From a virus: 64,000 nt of DNA. Below the pieces are notes generated by a model. The model saw nothing but the letters and a program-made list of their open reading frames with translations, was not told the origin of the DNA and did not search any database. The translations under genes and the position numbers were made by a program. Location: IMG/VR virus record IMGVR_UViG_3300036766_000184, positions 23,864 through 87,863 of that record; one strand, written 5' to 3'. This document shows, in pieces, positions 51,146 to 58,837 of the stretch. Within the stretch, counting starts at the first letter, position 1. Every line of letters begins with the position of its first letter.

Positions 51146-51175
51146 AGGATGTCAACTGCCAGGCGGACGGATCAG

Positions 51176-51349
51176 ATGATCTCGACGGCGCGTATCCCCG
51201 AGCAGGCGTACTGTACGAAATGCCACGCGCTCGTCGCCTTCGTGAACGGCACCACGAAGATCACCGAGGGGGTGTCGGTACGGACGGCGCGTTGCCCAGG
51301 CTGCGATCAAGAAATCGTGCGGGTGGGCGGCGCCCGCGATGGAGGTTAG
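51176..51349 (+). CDS. DUF5679-like zinc-ribbon protein
   Basis: 57 residues from ATG 51176. YCTKCHALVAFVNGTTKI with CPGCDQEIV matches a small two-knuckle zinc ribbon of the DUF5679 type. It directly follows the mobile element, whose right end may have replaced its native leader. Confidence 0.5.
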   Translation: MISTARIPEQAYCTKCHALVAFVNGTTKITEGVSVRTARCPGCDQEIVRVGGARDGG

Positions 51350-51352
51350 AGT

Positions 51353-51556
51353 ATGGACGACGTGATCCGGCTGATCGAGGATCGGCTGACCGAGAACAAC
51401 GAAGAGCGCGCCCGACTGACGCGCGAATCGAGTGAGTTGCGGACCGCGGCGACGCTCCTTCGTACCGGCGAGGCGCTCGGGATCGTGATGGCGAGATTGC
51501 GCGCGGCCGGCATCGAGCCAGCCGACTGGCCCGTGGCCCAGAAAGCGAGAGACTGA
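51353..51556 (+). CDS. Small helical protein
   Basis: 67 residues, ATG 51353. Coiled-coil (IRLIEDRLTENNEERARLTR). No family. Confidence 0.4.
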   Translation: MDDVIRLIEDRLTENNEERARLTRESSELRTAATLLRTGEALGIVMARLRAAGIEPADWPVAQKARD

Positions 51557-51557
51557 C

Positions 51558-51742
51558 ATGGAGTGCTACATCGGAACGAAAATCGTCCAGGCGGAGCCGA
51601 TGCTCGACACGATCTTCGAGTTCAAGTACAGCAAGAAGCTCAAGACGGGTATGTCTCGTGGAGTCCGAAGGAGACATTCGAGCGCGCGTACCGGCTCGTA
51701 ACGGACGCGGAGCGCGGACTGCTGACTGAGAATCCTCACTGA
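51558..51742 (+). pseudogene. Frameshifted small conserved phage gene
   Basis: ATG 51558 opens a 47-codon frame (MECYIGTKIVQAEPM...) to TAA 51701. The expected C-terminal part (GYVSWSPKETFERAYRL) continues in the -1 frame from about 51647 to TGA 51742. Related phage proteins join a YIGTKI-AEPM start with a DGYVSWSPKE-F end in one frame. Hence a one-base indel, a deletion, or programmed -1 shifting near 51640-51650. Confidence 0.6.
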
Positions 51743-51815
51743 TCCGACCACTTCCGCGTTATCGTGGCGATAGTCCTGCTCCTGCTCAAGGAAGGACTCG
51801 GAGGGTTGGCGGCTC

Positions 51816-52280
51816 TTGCGTAACGCGAATCCGCATCATCCCGGGAACTTCAAAAAGGGCAACAAGGTCGGGGGCGGGCGCCCCAAAGGCTCTAAGAATG
51901 TCGTCCCCGCCGACCTCAAGGCCCTCGTCGCGCAGCTCGGCACGACGGACTCGAAGCTCGTCATGGACGCCTTCATAAAAGGCATCAAGTCCGACCCCCC
52001 GCACAGCGCCTCCTACATCAAGATGGCCTTGGAGCGCAACCTCGGCCCCGTCCCCAAGGAGCCACTCGACCCGACCCGTATGCCGATGTTCATCGTCCTG
52101 GCCCGCGCGCTCGGCTACGATCCGCTGGCGATCCCCCCCGACGAAGCCCCGGCCGTGGTCCACAAGGCGCTGGCGGAGGGCGCGCGTGTTGCAGAGGCCA
52201 AGCGGGTGTCGTCCATGCCCTTGCCCGCGCCGGGCAGCGCGGCGGCCGATTCGACCGATGATCTAGAGATCGTGTCGTAG
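51816..52280 (+). CDS. Possible small-terminase-like protein (DUF5681-type N terminus)
   Basis: 154 residues, TTG 51816 is the best start; no ATG fits. The N terminus NPHHPGNFKKGNKVGGGRPKG resembles the DUF5681 or small-terminase basic head, followed by a helical body (ADLKALVAQLGTTDSKLVMDAF) and a disordered tail carrying a palindrome copy (52222-52236). Large terminase is not in the window. Confidence 0.4.
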   Translation: MRNANPHHPGNFKKGNKVGGGRPKGSKNVVPADLKALVAQLGTTDSKLVMDAFIKGIKSDPPHSASYIKMALERNLGPVPKEPLDPTRMPMFIVLARALGYDPLAIPPDEAPAVVHKALAEGARVAEAKRVSSMPLPAPGSAAADSTDDLEIVS

Positions 52281-52283
52281 GGC

Positions 52284-52313
52284 TTGACATGCGGAGTGAG
52301 TTCACAGTATAAA
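52284..52313 (+). promoter_or_regulatory. Promoter with GTGAGTTCAC operator
   Basis: TTGACA (52284-52289), 18-bp spacer, TATAAA (52308-52313), the best -10 in the window. Operator at 52296-52305. ATG 52321 is 8 nt downstream: leaderless. Confidence 0.7.
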
Positions 52314-52320
52314 TACCCGC

Positions 52321-52512
52321 ATGAAGATACTCACCGAGTTCGAGGCGACGATCAGCGCGATGAGCGGGCACAACATCAAGAACGAGGACGTGCGTGTGAC
52401 GGCCGCCTATTCGCACGCGAATGTCGGATCGGTCACGTTCGATATTCCCGCTGTCGTCGCGCGTGAGCTTCACATCGGCCAGCGCATCCTTATGACCCCC
52501 GCGACGGACTAA
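52321..52512 (+). CDS. Small protein controlled by the shared operator
   Basis: 63 residues, leaderless ATG 52321. Beta-rich (VRVTAAYSHANVGSVTFDIP, LHIGQRILMTPATD). No family. Strong promoter with operator suggests early or tightly controlled expression. Confidence 0.55.
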   Translation: MKILTEFEATISAMSGHNIKNEDVRVTAAYSHANVGSVTFDIPAVVARELHIGQRILMTPATD

Positions 52513-52514
52513 CG

Positions 52515-52661
52515 ATGGACACCCGGCCTGTCACTGTCACCCTGACCCTCGCGATCCCCACAGACTGCACAAACGAGCAGATCGACGCCGCGCTCCGCGA
52601 GACGATCGGAGAGCAGCTCGACTCCTGGGTCGTGACGGATGTTGAGGTGGTGAGCGCGTGA
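52515..52661 (+). CDS. Small protein
   Basis: 48 residues, ATG 52515, 2 nt after the previous stop. Beta strand (PVTVTLTLAIP) then one helix. Overlaps the lipoprotein gene start (GTGA). Confidence 0.4.
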   Translation: MDTRPVTVTLTLAIPTDCTNEQIDAALRETIGEQLDSWVVTDVEVVSA

Positions 52662-53011
52662 GGCATCGAGCGGCGACCTCATTGATGCTGATGGTGGCGT
52701 GTTCTCTGGTCATGGGTTGCGCTGATGGCTGGTTCTGCCGGGACCACGACGAACTCCAGTCGGCGACACTCCAGCACCTCTACACGCTGAACATATCTAG
52801 GTTCGACCCCGACGCCGAGATCAACGCGAAAGAGAAGAGGGTCATCGCCTTGAGGGAATGGGCGCGCACGCTAGATGATCGTTGCATCCGCGCCGTGTAT
52901 ATGGACTGGCTCGACTACTTTGATCGCGAGATCGCAGGCGCTCGGTCCTATAAGGAAAAGCAGATCAACGCGCAGAATCGAGCGCGGCAGATCCCGGCGC
53001 CACCACAATGA
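52658..53011 (+). CDS. Lipoprotein
   Basis: 117 residues, GTG 52658. Signal MRHRAATSLMLMVACSLVMGC with lipobox VMGC. Mature part is helical with Cys and Trp. An envelope lipoprotein; could act in superinfection exclusion. Confidence 0.55.
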   Translation: MRHRAATSLMLMVACSLVMGCADGWFCRDHDELQSATLQHLYTLNISRFDPDAEINAKEKRVIALREWARTLDDRCIRAVYMDWLDYFDREIAGARSYKEKQINAQNRARQIPAPPQ

Positions 53012-53250
53012 AGCGCTGGGCCTCGATCCTCCTGTGCGGCTGGATTCTGTGGGGGCCGGAATGGGTTGATACGTCCTCCAAAGTGATGCAAAGCATCGGG
53101 CCAACGATTGCAGTCGCTGGCTTCGATACAAGAAAAGAATGTGAGTCGGCGCAAGCCAATCGCGACAAAACGCATGGTGTATTCAGTCTGTCCAGCACTA
53201 ACGTTTGGATCAGCGCCAATCGCTGCTGGCCCGCAGGCCACAAGCCATGA
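53008..53250 (+). CDS. Small secreted protein
   Basis: 80 residues with an N-terminal hydrophobic segment (WASILLCGWILW) and Cys residues that could form disulfides. ATG 53008 overlaps the previous stop. Resembles the secreted small proteins at 48403 and 61202. Confidence 0.45.
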   Translation: MKRWASILLCGWILWGPEWVDTSSKVMQSIGPTIAVAGFDTRKECESAQANRDKTHGVFSLSSTNVWISANRCWPAGHKP

Positions 53251-53333
53251 GGCGCGGGCTCGTGCTCCGGTTCGTGGACTGGCTGATCGCCGCGCTGGAT
53301 CGCTCATGTGACGCGGAGCGAGAGCGCCGATGA
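53247..53333 (+). CDS. Microprotein
   Basis: 28 residues (one amphipathic helix, LVLRFVDWLIAALDRSCD). Overlaps both neighbours by 4 nt, which supports translation. Confidence 0.3.
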   Translation: MRRGLVLRFVDWLIAALDRSCDAERERR

Positions 53334-53704
53334 GGCGCCGCCGCTCGACGCCCGATACTCAGGCCGCCCTGATCTTCGACGCGACTGCCGGCGCATCGCT
53401 CAAGCGCGACGGCATGGCCCGGGCCGAGCAGCATGCGGGCGCGCTCTGGAACGCCACGATGGACGGGATCGTTCACGCGCTCTGCGGATCGCTGACCCTC
53501 GGGGTGATGACAACGGACGACCTCTGGCGAGAGATCGGCGCGCGCAAGCTGACGCCGCCTCGGGAAGGTCGCGCCCTCGGGCCAGTGATGCGACGGGCCG
53601 CGGGGGCGGGCTGGCTCAAGCGGACGGATGCGTGGCAGCCCAGCGAGCGCGCGGCGTGTCACGGGCGGGACATTCGTGTGTGGGCGATCTTGCGGAGGAT
53701 GTGA
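53330..53704 (+). CDS. Conserved phage accessory protein (winged-helix-like)
   Basis: 124 residues, ATG 53330. The pattern MARAEQHAGALWN, TTDDLWREIGARKLTPPREGRALGPVMRRAAGAGWLKRT then CHGRDIRVWAIL recurs in many phage accessory regions; the middle looks like a winged helix. Function unknown. Confidence 0.55.
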   Translation: MRRRRSTPDTQAALIFDATAGASLKRDGMARAEQHAGALWNATMDGIVHALCGSLTLGVMTTDDLWREIGARKLTPPREGRALGPVMRRAAGAGWLKRTDAWQPSERAACHGRDIRVWAILRRM

Positions 53705-54612
53705 TGGGCCAGACGACGGGCATCCAGTTCGCGGACTCCACGGCCAACGGCATGATGGGTTGCGATGGATGCGAGTTGTGGTTTACCCGAGCCGATGGTA
53801 CTCGCGTCCGCATCTGCTACGCAGGGGTCGCTACGGAGAACATGCTAAGCAACGGACCCCGTAAGGGCTGGCCGACATCGTTCGACACCCCAGCACTATT
53901 CCCGGGTCGCATCGAAGCGACTGCGCGCTGGAAGGATCTCACGGGTACTGCCCGTCCACGAAAGCCGTGGCTTGATGGGATGCCGCGAGTCATCTTCTGT
54001 GACGACATGGGTGATCGGTGGACGGCTTCGCTTCCCATTGACTCACTCGCGCCAACGCTTTCTGTGATCGCCAAGAGTCCGCACATCTACCTGTTTTTCA
54101 CGAAGCGACCGGATCGAGCGGCGACCTTCTCGCAAACGCACCGGCTCCCGGAGAATCTGTGGCTCGTGACGACCATCACCGGCGCTCAGGATGCGAGACT
54201 TCGAGCCTTGCGTCGCGCGAAAGCCGCTGTGCTCGGAGTGAGTTACGAGCCGATCCTGCGCGACGCAGGCGATGCCGTGCGGCGGCATCCATGGGCGCGC
54301 TGGTGGATCTTCGGCGGATCGTCCGGTGTCGAAGCCAAGATGACTGACTTGGCGGTGATTCGTTCCGGCGTAGTCGCCTGTCGTGAGGTTGGGTCGGCGG
54401 CGTTTGTGAAGCAGTTCGGTGCCAAGCCGGTCTACAGCGAAGAGATCGGAGAGCCGTTCGGACCCGGCATCTCCGGCGATGACGAGATGGCGATGATGCC
54501 CGGTGGTCGCCTGCTTCACCGACTCAAACTCCGGCACCCCAAGGGCGGCGATTGGAATGAATGGCACTTCAAGGATCTCCGCGTCCGGGAATACCCCACG
54601 GTGACCCCATGA
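53704..54612 (+). CDS. Gp37/Gp68-family (DUF5131-like) protein
   Basis: 302 residues, ATG 53704 (TGATG). The N terminus GIQFADSTANGMMGCDGCELWF matches the start of the family, where a CxxC sits after the SIEWTDATWNP-like motif, and the body has PRVIFCDDMGDRW, IYLFFTKRPDR and RWWIFGGSSG. The family is common in phages and thought to be radical-SAM-like or metal-binding; activity is unproven. Confidence 0.65.
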   Translation: MGQTTGIQFADSTANGMMGCDGCELWFTRADGTRVRICYAGVATENMLSNGPRKGWPTSFDTPALFPGRIEATARWKDLTGTARPRKPWLDGMPRVIFCDDMGDRWTASLPIDSLAPTLSVIAKSPHIYLFFTKRPDRAATFSQTHRLPENLWLVTTITGAQDARLRALRRAKAAVLGVSYEPILRDAGDAVRRHPWARWWIFGGSSGVEAKMTDLAVIRSGVVACREVGSAAFVKQFGAKPVYSEEIGEPFGPGISGDDEMAMMPGGRLLHRLKLRHPKGGDWNEWHFKDLRVREYPTVTP

Positions 54613-55013
54613 GCGGCTCCCGCTTCATGGCTGTCCTCGAAACCAGCTACCCGGACCTGGTGAAGGCCCTCGCGGACATGGACGGTATTGTCGGGAACCG
54701 AGAGGTCGAAGTCCTCCAGGCCCTGTGCGCGAGCAACGACGAAGCCGAACGGTTGAACGCGGCGATGCGAGGCGCGACGGGCGACCTTACTGGGATTTTC
54801 CAAGACTTCGAGGGCAACAGCCGGGTCGACGCGAAGCGGGCGCAGATCCAGTTCAACGTCCACACGGTCAGTCTGTTGCTTAGGATGATCGAGTTGGGGG
54901 TCTGGCTCGGCCAGGAGAGGTTGATGTCGCTCAAGCCAGCGCCACTCCGGCACCGGCTCAAGATCCTCGAAGACGAAGCGCGTAAGAAAGCGGCCGAGAA
55001 GAAGGCTCCGTAG
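54609..55013 (+). CDS. Uncharacterised protein upstream of the clamp-like gene
   Basis: 134 residues, ATG 54609. Helical with DFEGNSRVDAKRAQIQFNVH and LLLRMIELGVWLGQERL. Probably related to replication/recombination by neighbourhood only. Confidence 0.4.
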   Translation: MSGSRFMAVLETSYPDLVKALADMDGIVGNREVEVLQALCASNDEAERLNAAMRGATGDLTGIFQDFEGNSRVDAKRAQIQFNVHTVSLLLRMIELGVWLGQERLMSLKPAPLRHRLKILEDEARKKAAEKKAP

Positions 55014-55017
55014 TCAC

Positions 55018-55030
55018 TGCCCGGCGGGCA
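55018..55030. repeat. Iterated palindrome copy
   Basis: TGCCCG-G-CGGGCA a few bases after the stop of the preceding gene, upstream of the clamp-like gene. Confidence 0.75.
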
Positions 55031-55499
55031 ACGATCATCATCGTGAAAGGAACCCAATGCTCTTAACAAAACAGCAGTTACTTGCTCACCTCATGGCCTC
55101 CGACGACGACACCCGCTTCGTCCTTCAGCACCTCCAGGTCGAGCCCGGCCACGGCCCGCACGGCTCAGTCCTGGCGACCAACGGGCACCTCGCGGTCATC
55201 GTGACGAGCAAGGACTTGCCGAGCGAAGGCGACCTCCCCGAGGTGCCGAACCAGCGCGGCGCGGACCCTGACCGACCGGTCTACCTTCACGCCGCAGCGG
55301 CGGCAGCGGCGGCCAAGATCACGCCGAAGAAGTCGGACAAGGCCGGGTTCCAGCTCGGCCGTCTCCGGGTCGAAGAGGGCGTCGGCGCTGCGAGCCGTCT
55401 CTCGGTCGGGGCCAGCGACGGGATCACGCCTCAGCTCGTGATGACCGACGAGCCGACCGAGATGCGCTTCCCGGACATGCGTCCCGTGTTCCCGACCGA

Positions 55500-55508
55500 G
55501 GCCCCGGT
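55500..55508. repeat. 9-bp target site duplication, left copy
   Basis: GGCCCCGGT at 55500-55508, identical to 58854-58862 and directly flanking the inverted repeats. Confidence 0.9.
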
Positions 55509-55524
55509 GGCTTTGCCCAACAAC
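55509..55524. repeat. Terminal inverted repeat, left
   Basis: GGCTTTGCCCAACAAC, exact reverse complement of 58838-58853. Related TGCCCAA motifs follow inside at about 55541 and 55562, as subterminal repeats. Confidence 0.9.
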
Positions 55525-55529
55525 CCGCA

Positions 55530-56786
55530 CTAACCGGCGAGTTGTTGGGCACCGTCGTCGCCTGCCCAAAAAGTAGGGTCGATTCCTAGCTCATACATTT
55601 CGTGAATCACCACGACGAGATTGTGACACAGCACCTTGCACAGCGCCTCGTTCACCATCGCCACGGCCGTCTTGCTCCGCACAGCGTCACCAAACTTCCG
55701 CTTAATCATGGAGAACGTCGTCTCGACGTTGCTCCGCTTGTGATAGTGCTCTAGGAAGTCCGCGCGGCGATACATGAAGTAGCCGAACATCTTGTTCCAC
55801 ATGCCGCCCGTCAGTCCGGTGTCCGACGTGCGGTACGCGATGTACGGCGTCGCGCCGTGCGCGGCGACGGCCTCCGCGTTCTTCGCGCTGGCGTAGCCCT
55901 TGTCCGCCGACACTTCTGCGACGGCGAAGTTACGCGCCGTCGTGTCTACGAGCGCCGGTAGCTGGTGCGCGTCCGACGCGTTGCGCCCGTGAATCTCGAT
56001 CGCGGTGACGATGTTCGTCTTGACGCCGCACATGATGTGGACCTTGACCCAATCGTGCTCCTGCCGCTCCTGCCCGTACTTGTGATCGAACCAGCGGTGA
56101 AACTTGTTCGTCGTGAAGCCCGACGAGTCGGCGGCGAAGTCGACTTCCACGCCCTTCAACGGCAGGCTGCTCCGCACGATCAGATCGCGGAGGATCGGAG
56201 TGAGCGCCGGATTCTCTAGGTAGTTGAAGATCGAGTTGTAGTGGGGCACGCGGGACACGTAGCCGCGCCGCTGCGCCTCGCGCAGATCGGACATGAAGCG
56301 CCGTCCGCTCACCGTTGAGTAGACCTTGAACGCGCTGCTGAATACGGCGTCGGCCAGCGGCAGGCGTGGACGGCCACCACGAGGCGCGTGCGTCTCCGGC
56401 TCCTGAATCCCCCGGCACAGATCGCGGAGCAGGACTTGGAAGCGGTCTTTCTCGCCGGTCTGCGCGGCGTTGTACGCGGGCCACTGTTGCGGGTACGTGC
56501 GCTTGACCGTCTCCGTCAGCGTCAACGACCGCGTGAACGTGACCCGACCGTCCGCACGCTGCTCCCGCTCCATCACGAATCGGACGGCGTAGACGTGCTT
56601 GCAGTCAAGGCCGCGCGTCTCGTAGTCGGGGCACGTGCAGGTCGCCCCGCGCACTTTGCTCAGGATGACGCTGTAGCGCCCGTTGCCGCTCTGCGAAGGG
56701 ACGCGCCACGCGCCCTCGTGTAGCTCGATGCGGCTCCGCGCCGCGATCTCTAGCCCGCGCTGCTCCCGGCCGTCCGTCGTGTCCAT
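55530..56786 (-). CDS. DDE transposase with N-terminal SWIM zinc finger
   Basis: 418 residues from ATG 56786 (SD GGAGG; ATG 56801 also in frame). The SWIM motif is CTCPDYETRGLDCKHVYAV near residues 49-67. The DDE core: DFAADSSG (D1), VSADKGYASAKN (D2) and HKRSNVETTFSMIKRKFG (E). The overall shape fits IS4/ISNCY-like families, but the exact IS family cannot be set without a search. It should cut and paste the whole element, including the R-M genes. Confidence 0.75.
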   Translation of the reverse strand: MDTTDGREQRGLEIAARSRIELHEGAWRVPSQSGNGRYSVILSKVRGATCTCPDYETRGLDCKHVYAVRFVMEREQRADGRVTFTRSLTLTETVKRTYPQQWPAYNAAQTGEKDRFQVLLRDLCRGIQEPETHAPRGGRPRLPLADAVFSSAFKVYSTVSGRRFMSDLREAQRRGYVSRVPHYNSIFNYLENPALTPILRDLIVRSSLPLKGVEVDFAADSSGFTTNKFHRWFDHKYGQERQEHDWVKVHIMCGVKTNIVTAIEIHGRNASDAHQLPALVDTTARNFAVAEVSADKGYASAKNAEAVAAHGATPYIAYRTSDTGLTGGMWNKMFGYFMYRRADFLEHYHKRSNVETTFSMIKRKFGDAVRSKTAVAMVNEALCKVLCHNLVVVIHEMYELGIDPTFWAGDDGAQQLAG

Positions 56787-56815
56787 CGTCCTGCCCTCCA
56801 TGTGGTACTACTAAT

Positions 56816-56845
56816 ATATTACTTGAAAGGACATACAGGAGTCAA
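56816..56845 (-). promoter_or_regulatory. Transposase promoter
   Basis: On the reverse strand: TTGACT (56845-56840), 18-bp spacer, TAATAT (56821-56816). Start near 56809; SD and ATG 56786 follow. Confidence 0.5.
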
Positions 56846-56864
56846 CACCCCGGCAACGAATTAC

Positions 56865-56894
56865 TTGACGTGATATATCAGCAAGGGATACAAG
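56865..56894 (+). promoter_or_regulatory. Promoter of the zinc-ribbon microgene
   Basis: TTGACG (56865-56870), 18-bp spacer, TACAAG (56889-56894). ATG 56901 is 7 nt downstream: leaderless. Divergent from the transposase promoter. Confidence 0.5.
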
Positions 56895-56900
56895 TAGCGT

Positions 56901-57083
56901 ATGGCAAAGGTGACGTTGACGGTCCAGGGCTTCCGGTGCGAGCGTTGCAATCACCAATGGACGCCGCGCGTCGCTGGCAAAGAGCCAAGAGTCTGCCCCA
57001 ACCCGAAGTGCCACAGCCCGTACTGGAACAGCCCGCGTCGGACCGAGAAGCGAAAGATCTTACCAAAGCGGAAACCTCGTTAG
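56901..57083 (+). CDS. Zinc-ribbon microprotein within the transposon
   Basis: 60 residues. CERCNHQW and CPNPKCHS form a zinc ribbon followed by a basic tail (RRTEKRKILPKRKPR). Located between the divergent transposase and the methyltransferase; could act as a transcription or transposition regulator, by position only. Confidence 0.55.
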   Translation: MAKVTLTVQGFRCERCNHQWTPRVAGKEPRVCPNPKCHSPYWNSPRRTEKRKILPKRKPR

Positions 57084-57136
57084 GCGCTACCGGATGAGGA
57101 CCCGTCAGACCTCGAACCCAACCCCTAGTAGTTTAC

Positions 57137-57167
57137 TGTTGCGTCCGCAACAAGGCCCGGGTATAAC
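57137..57167 (+). promoter_or_regulatory. Methyltransferase promoter with overlapping palindrome
   Basis: TTGCGT (57139-57144), 17-bp spacer, TATAAC (57162-57167). The palindrome TGTTGCG-TC-CGCAACA (57137-57152) overlaps the -35 box, as an operator for a controller or for methyltransferase autoregulation would. Confidence 0.55.
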
Positions 57168-57177
57168 TCGCGCCCAG

Positions 57178-58092
57178 ATGTCAGTGCTCGTGGAGCCCGG
57201 CAGCGTGAAGGGTCTCCGACTAGAGGCTGGCTTCTCGCTCGACGCCGATGCGGTGCTCTACAAGGGCGATTGCGTCGAGTTTCTCGGGAGCCTGCCCGAT
57301 GGCGTCGCGCGCCTCGTCGTCACATCACCGCCCTACAACATCGGCAAGCGGTACGAGCACCGGATGAAGTTCGATGACTACCTCGCGGATCAGGCGAAAG
57401 TGATCAAGGAGTGCGTCCGGGTACTCGCGGACGACGGCTCGATCTGCTGGCAGGTCGGAAACTTCGTGGATGACAACGAGATCATCCCGCTCGACGTGGC
57501 CCTCTGGCCGACGTTCCGAAGCCTCGGCCTCAAGATGAGGAATCGCATCATTTGGCACTTTGAGCACGGGCTACACTGTTCGCGGCGTTTCTCCGGTCGC
57601 TACGAGACGATTGTCTGGCTCACGAAGTCAGATGACTACGTGTTCAATCTCGATACAGTCCGCGTCCCGCAGAAATATCCCGGCAAGAAATACTTCAAGG
57701 GGCCGAAGCAGGGGCAGTTCTCCTGCAACCCGCTCGGGAAGAACCCCGGTGACCTGTGGATCATTCCGAACGTCAAGCACAACCACATCGAAAAAACAGC
57801 GCACCCCTGCCAATTCCCGGTGGAATTGGTAGAGCGCCTTGTGCTCTCGATGACGAATCCGGGCGATTGGGTACTCGATCCCTATATGGGGGTCGGGACG
57901 GCCCCTGCCGCCGCGATACGCCAAGGTCGCAAGGGCATGGGGGCAGAGCTGCTCCCCGAGTACGTTGCGCTTGCCCGCGAGCGCGTCACCGCCGCGAAGG
58001 ATGGAACGCTGCGGACTCGACCGATGGACCGGCCCGTGTACAAGCCGAGCGGTAGAGAGCAGGTGTCTCAGCGCCCACTCGCCGGAGTCTGA
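57178..58092 (+). CDS. Type II DNA methyltransferase, N4-cytosine type likely
   Basis: 304 residues from ATG 57178. Catalytic motif TSPPYNIG near residue 50 and SAM motif DPYMGVGTAPAAA near residue 230, in the beta-class order (catalytic before FxGxG-like). SPPY favours N4-cytosine; D/N-PPY is usual for N6-adenine. It lies upstream of a BglII-like endonuclease, 8 nt apart, in the same direction. It protects host DNA against the neighbouring enzyme. Confidence 0.8.
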   Translation: MSVLVEPGSVKGLRLEAGFSLDADAVLYKGDCVEFLGSLPDGVARLVVTSPPYNIGKRYEHRMKFDDYLADQAKVIKECVRVLADDGSICWQVGNFVDDNEIIPLDVALWPTFRSLGLKMRNRIIWHFEHGLHCSRRFSGRYETIVWLTKSDDYVFNLDTVRVPQKYPGKKYFKGPKQGQFSCNPLGKNPGDLWIIPNVKHNHIEKTAHPCQFPVELVERLVLSMTNPGDWVLDPYMGVGTAPAAAIRQGRKGMGAELLPEYVALARERVTAAKDGTLRTRPMDRPVYKPSGREQVSQRPLAGV

Positions 58093-58099
58093 GTCGAAG

Positions 58100-58798
58100 G
58101 TGAAGATCGTAGACGTGTTCAGCCATCGGAATGGGCGGGACATTCTTGAGAGCCCGAATTTCAGTATGGCGTTTCACGAGTTCATGGAAGTCCTGAGCGG
58201 CCTACCTCCGTACCGCGCCGCCAAGCCGAAGAAGACATCATCGAATCACGTGATCGCTCCGGGCGCGATGAATCGCTGGCTCGACCAGGAGCTATGCATC
58301 GCGCGGGATTGGGACTGGCATCCCTTGGTAATCGACGCGGATCCAGACGACGAGACCCGCAAGAGCCAGCTACGTTCGGACTTCCGTAAGGCCCGCATCG
58401 AGGTAGAGGTACAGTTCGGGAACGTCGCGCGCTACGCCTATGACGTCTACAAAATGGCTATCTCGATGGCCCTTGGCCATTCCGACGTAGGGATCATGGT
58501 GGTCTGTACGAAGAAGTTCGCGGGCATCACGGGCGGGAACATCGCCTACTACGAACGCGCTGTTCGGGAATTGGAGCGGTCACGCCTGACGCTCATCGTG
58601 CCGCTCGTCGTCGTCGGCATCGAACCTGAGCAATGGGTATTCGACGCCTACCCCGGCGAGGATAAGGCTCCTGACGTCACGGCGAAGACCATCAATGCCG
58701 TCCGTAAGCAACGCGGGGCACCGCCCGTGCCTGAGGTTGAGACGGACGAAGAATTGTCACTGGGCGACATCCGGCGGATCGCCGCGCGCGTGGCGTGA
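58100..58798 (+). CDS. BglII/BstYI-family type II restriction endonuclease
   Basis: 232 residues, GTG 58100 with SD CGAAGG, 8 nt after the methyltransferase. KARIEVEVQFGNVARYAYDV matches the ExVQF core of BglII/BstYI enzymes, in which Glu and Gln bind the metal and substrate. Family members cut RGATCY- or AGATCT-type sites; the target here is inferred only. It is the only clear restriction nuclease in the window and is carried by a transposon in a phage. Confidence 0.7.
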   Translation: MKIVDVFSHRNGRDILESPNFSMAFHEFMEVLSGLPPYRAAKPKKTSSNHVIAPGAMNRWLDQELCIARDWDWHPLVIDADPDDETRKSQLRSDFRKARIEVEVQFGNVARYAYDVYKMAISMALGHSDVGIMVVCTKKFAGITGGNIAYYERAVRELERSRLTLIVPLVVVGIEPEQWVFDAYPGEDKAPDVTAKTINAVRKQRGAPPVPEVETDEELSLGDIRRIAARVA

Positions 58799-58837
58799 GG
58801 TTTTTGGGCAACCGTGCCGGTTATTGGGCAACGGGGC

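Larger units (their letters stand above)
49772..51155 (+). mobile_element. RHH-TnpB element (IS200/IS605-like, without TnpA)
   Basis: Contains an RHH gene and a complete tnpB. The left flank TTGAT (49767-49771) resembles the target/TAM of ISDra2-type elements. The right side ends in a hairpin (51126-51145) followed by AGGATGTCAA, a typical right-end form for such elements, so the omega RNA may end there with its guide in the flank. Boundaries are inferred; no transposase gene is present, so it would need one in trans. Confidence 0.5.
55057..55533 (+). pseudogene. Sliding-clamp-like protein, 5' part, interrupted by the transposon
   Basis: ATG 55057 with SD AAAGGAA. Native codons run to 55508; after that the frame enters the transposon inverted repeat and ends at TAA 55531-55533. 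The visible part (DDDTRFVLQHLQVEPGHGPHG, SVLATNGHLAVIVTSKDLP, then MRFPDMRPVFPTEAPV) resembles a DNA polymerase beta-clamp-like phage protein. Joining 55508 to 58863, which removes the element and one copy of the target duplication, restores a 295-residue frame. Identity as a clamp is moderate; interruption is certain at sequence level. Confidence 0.75.
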
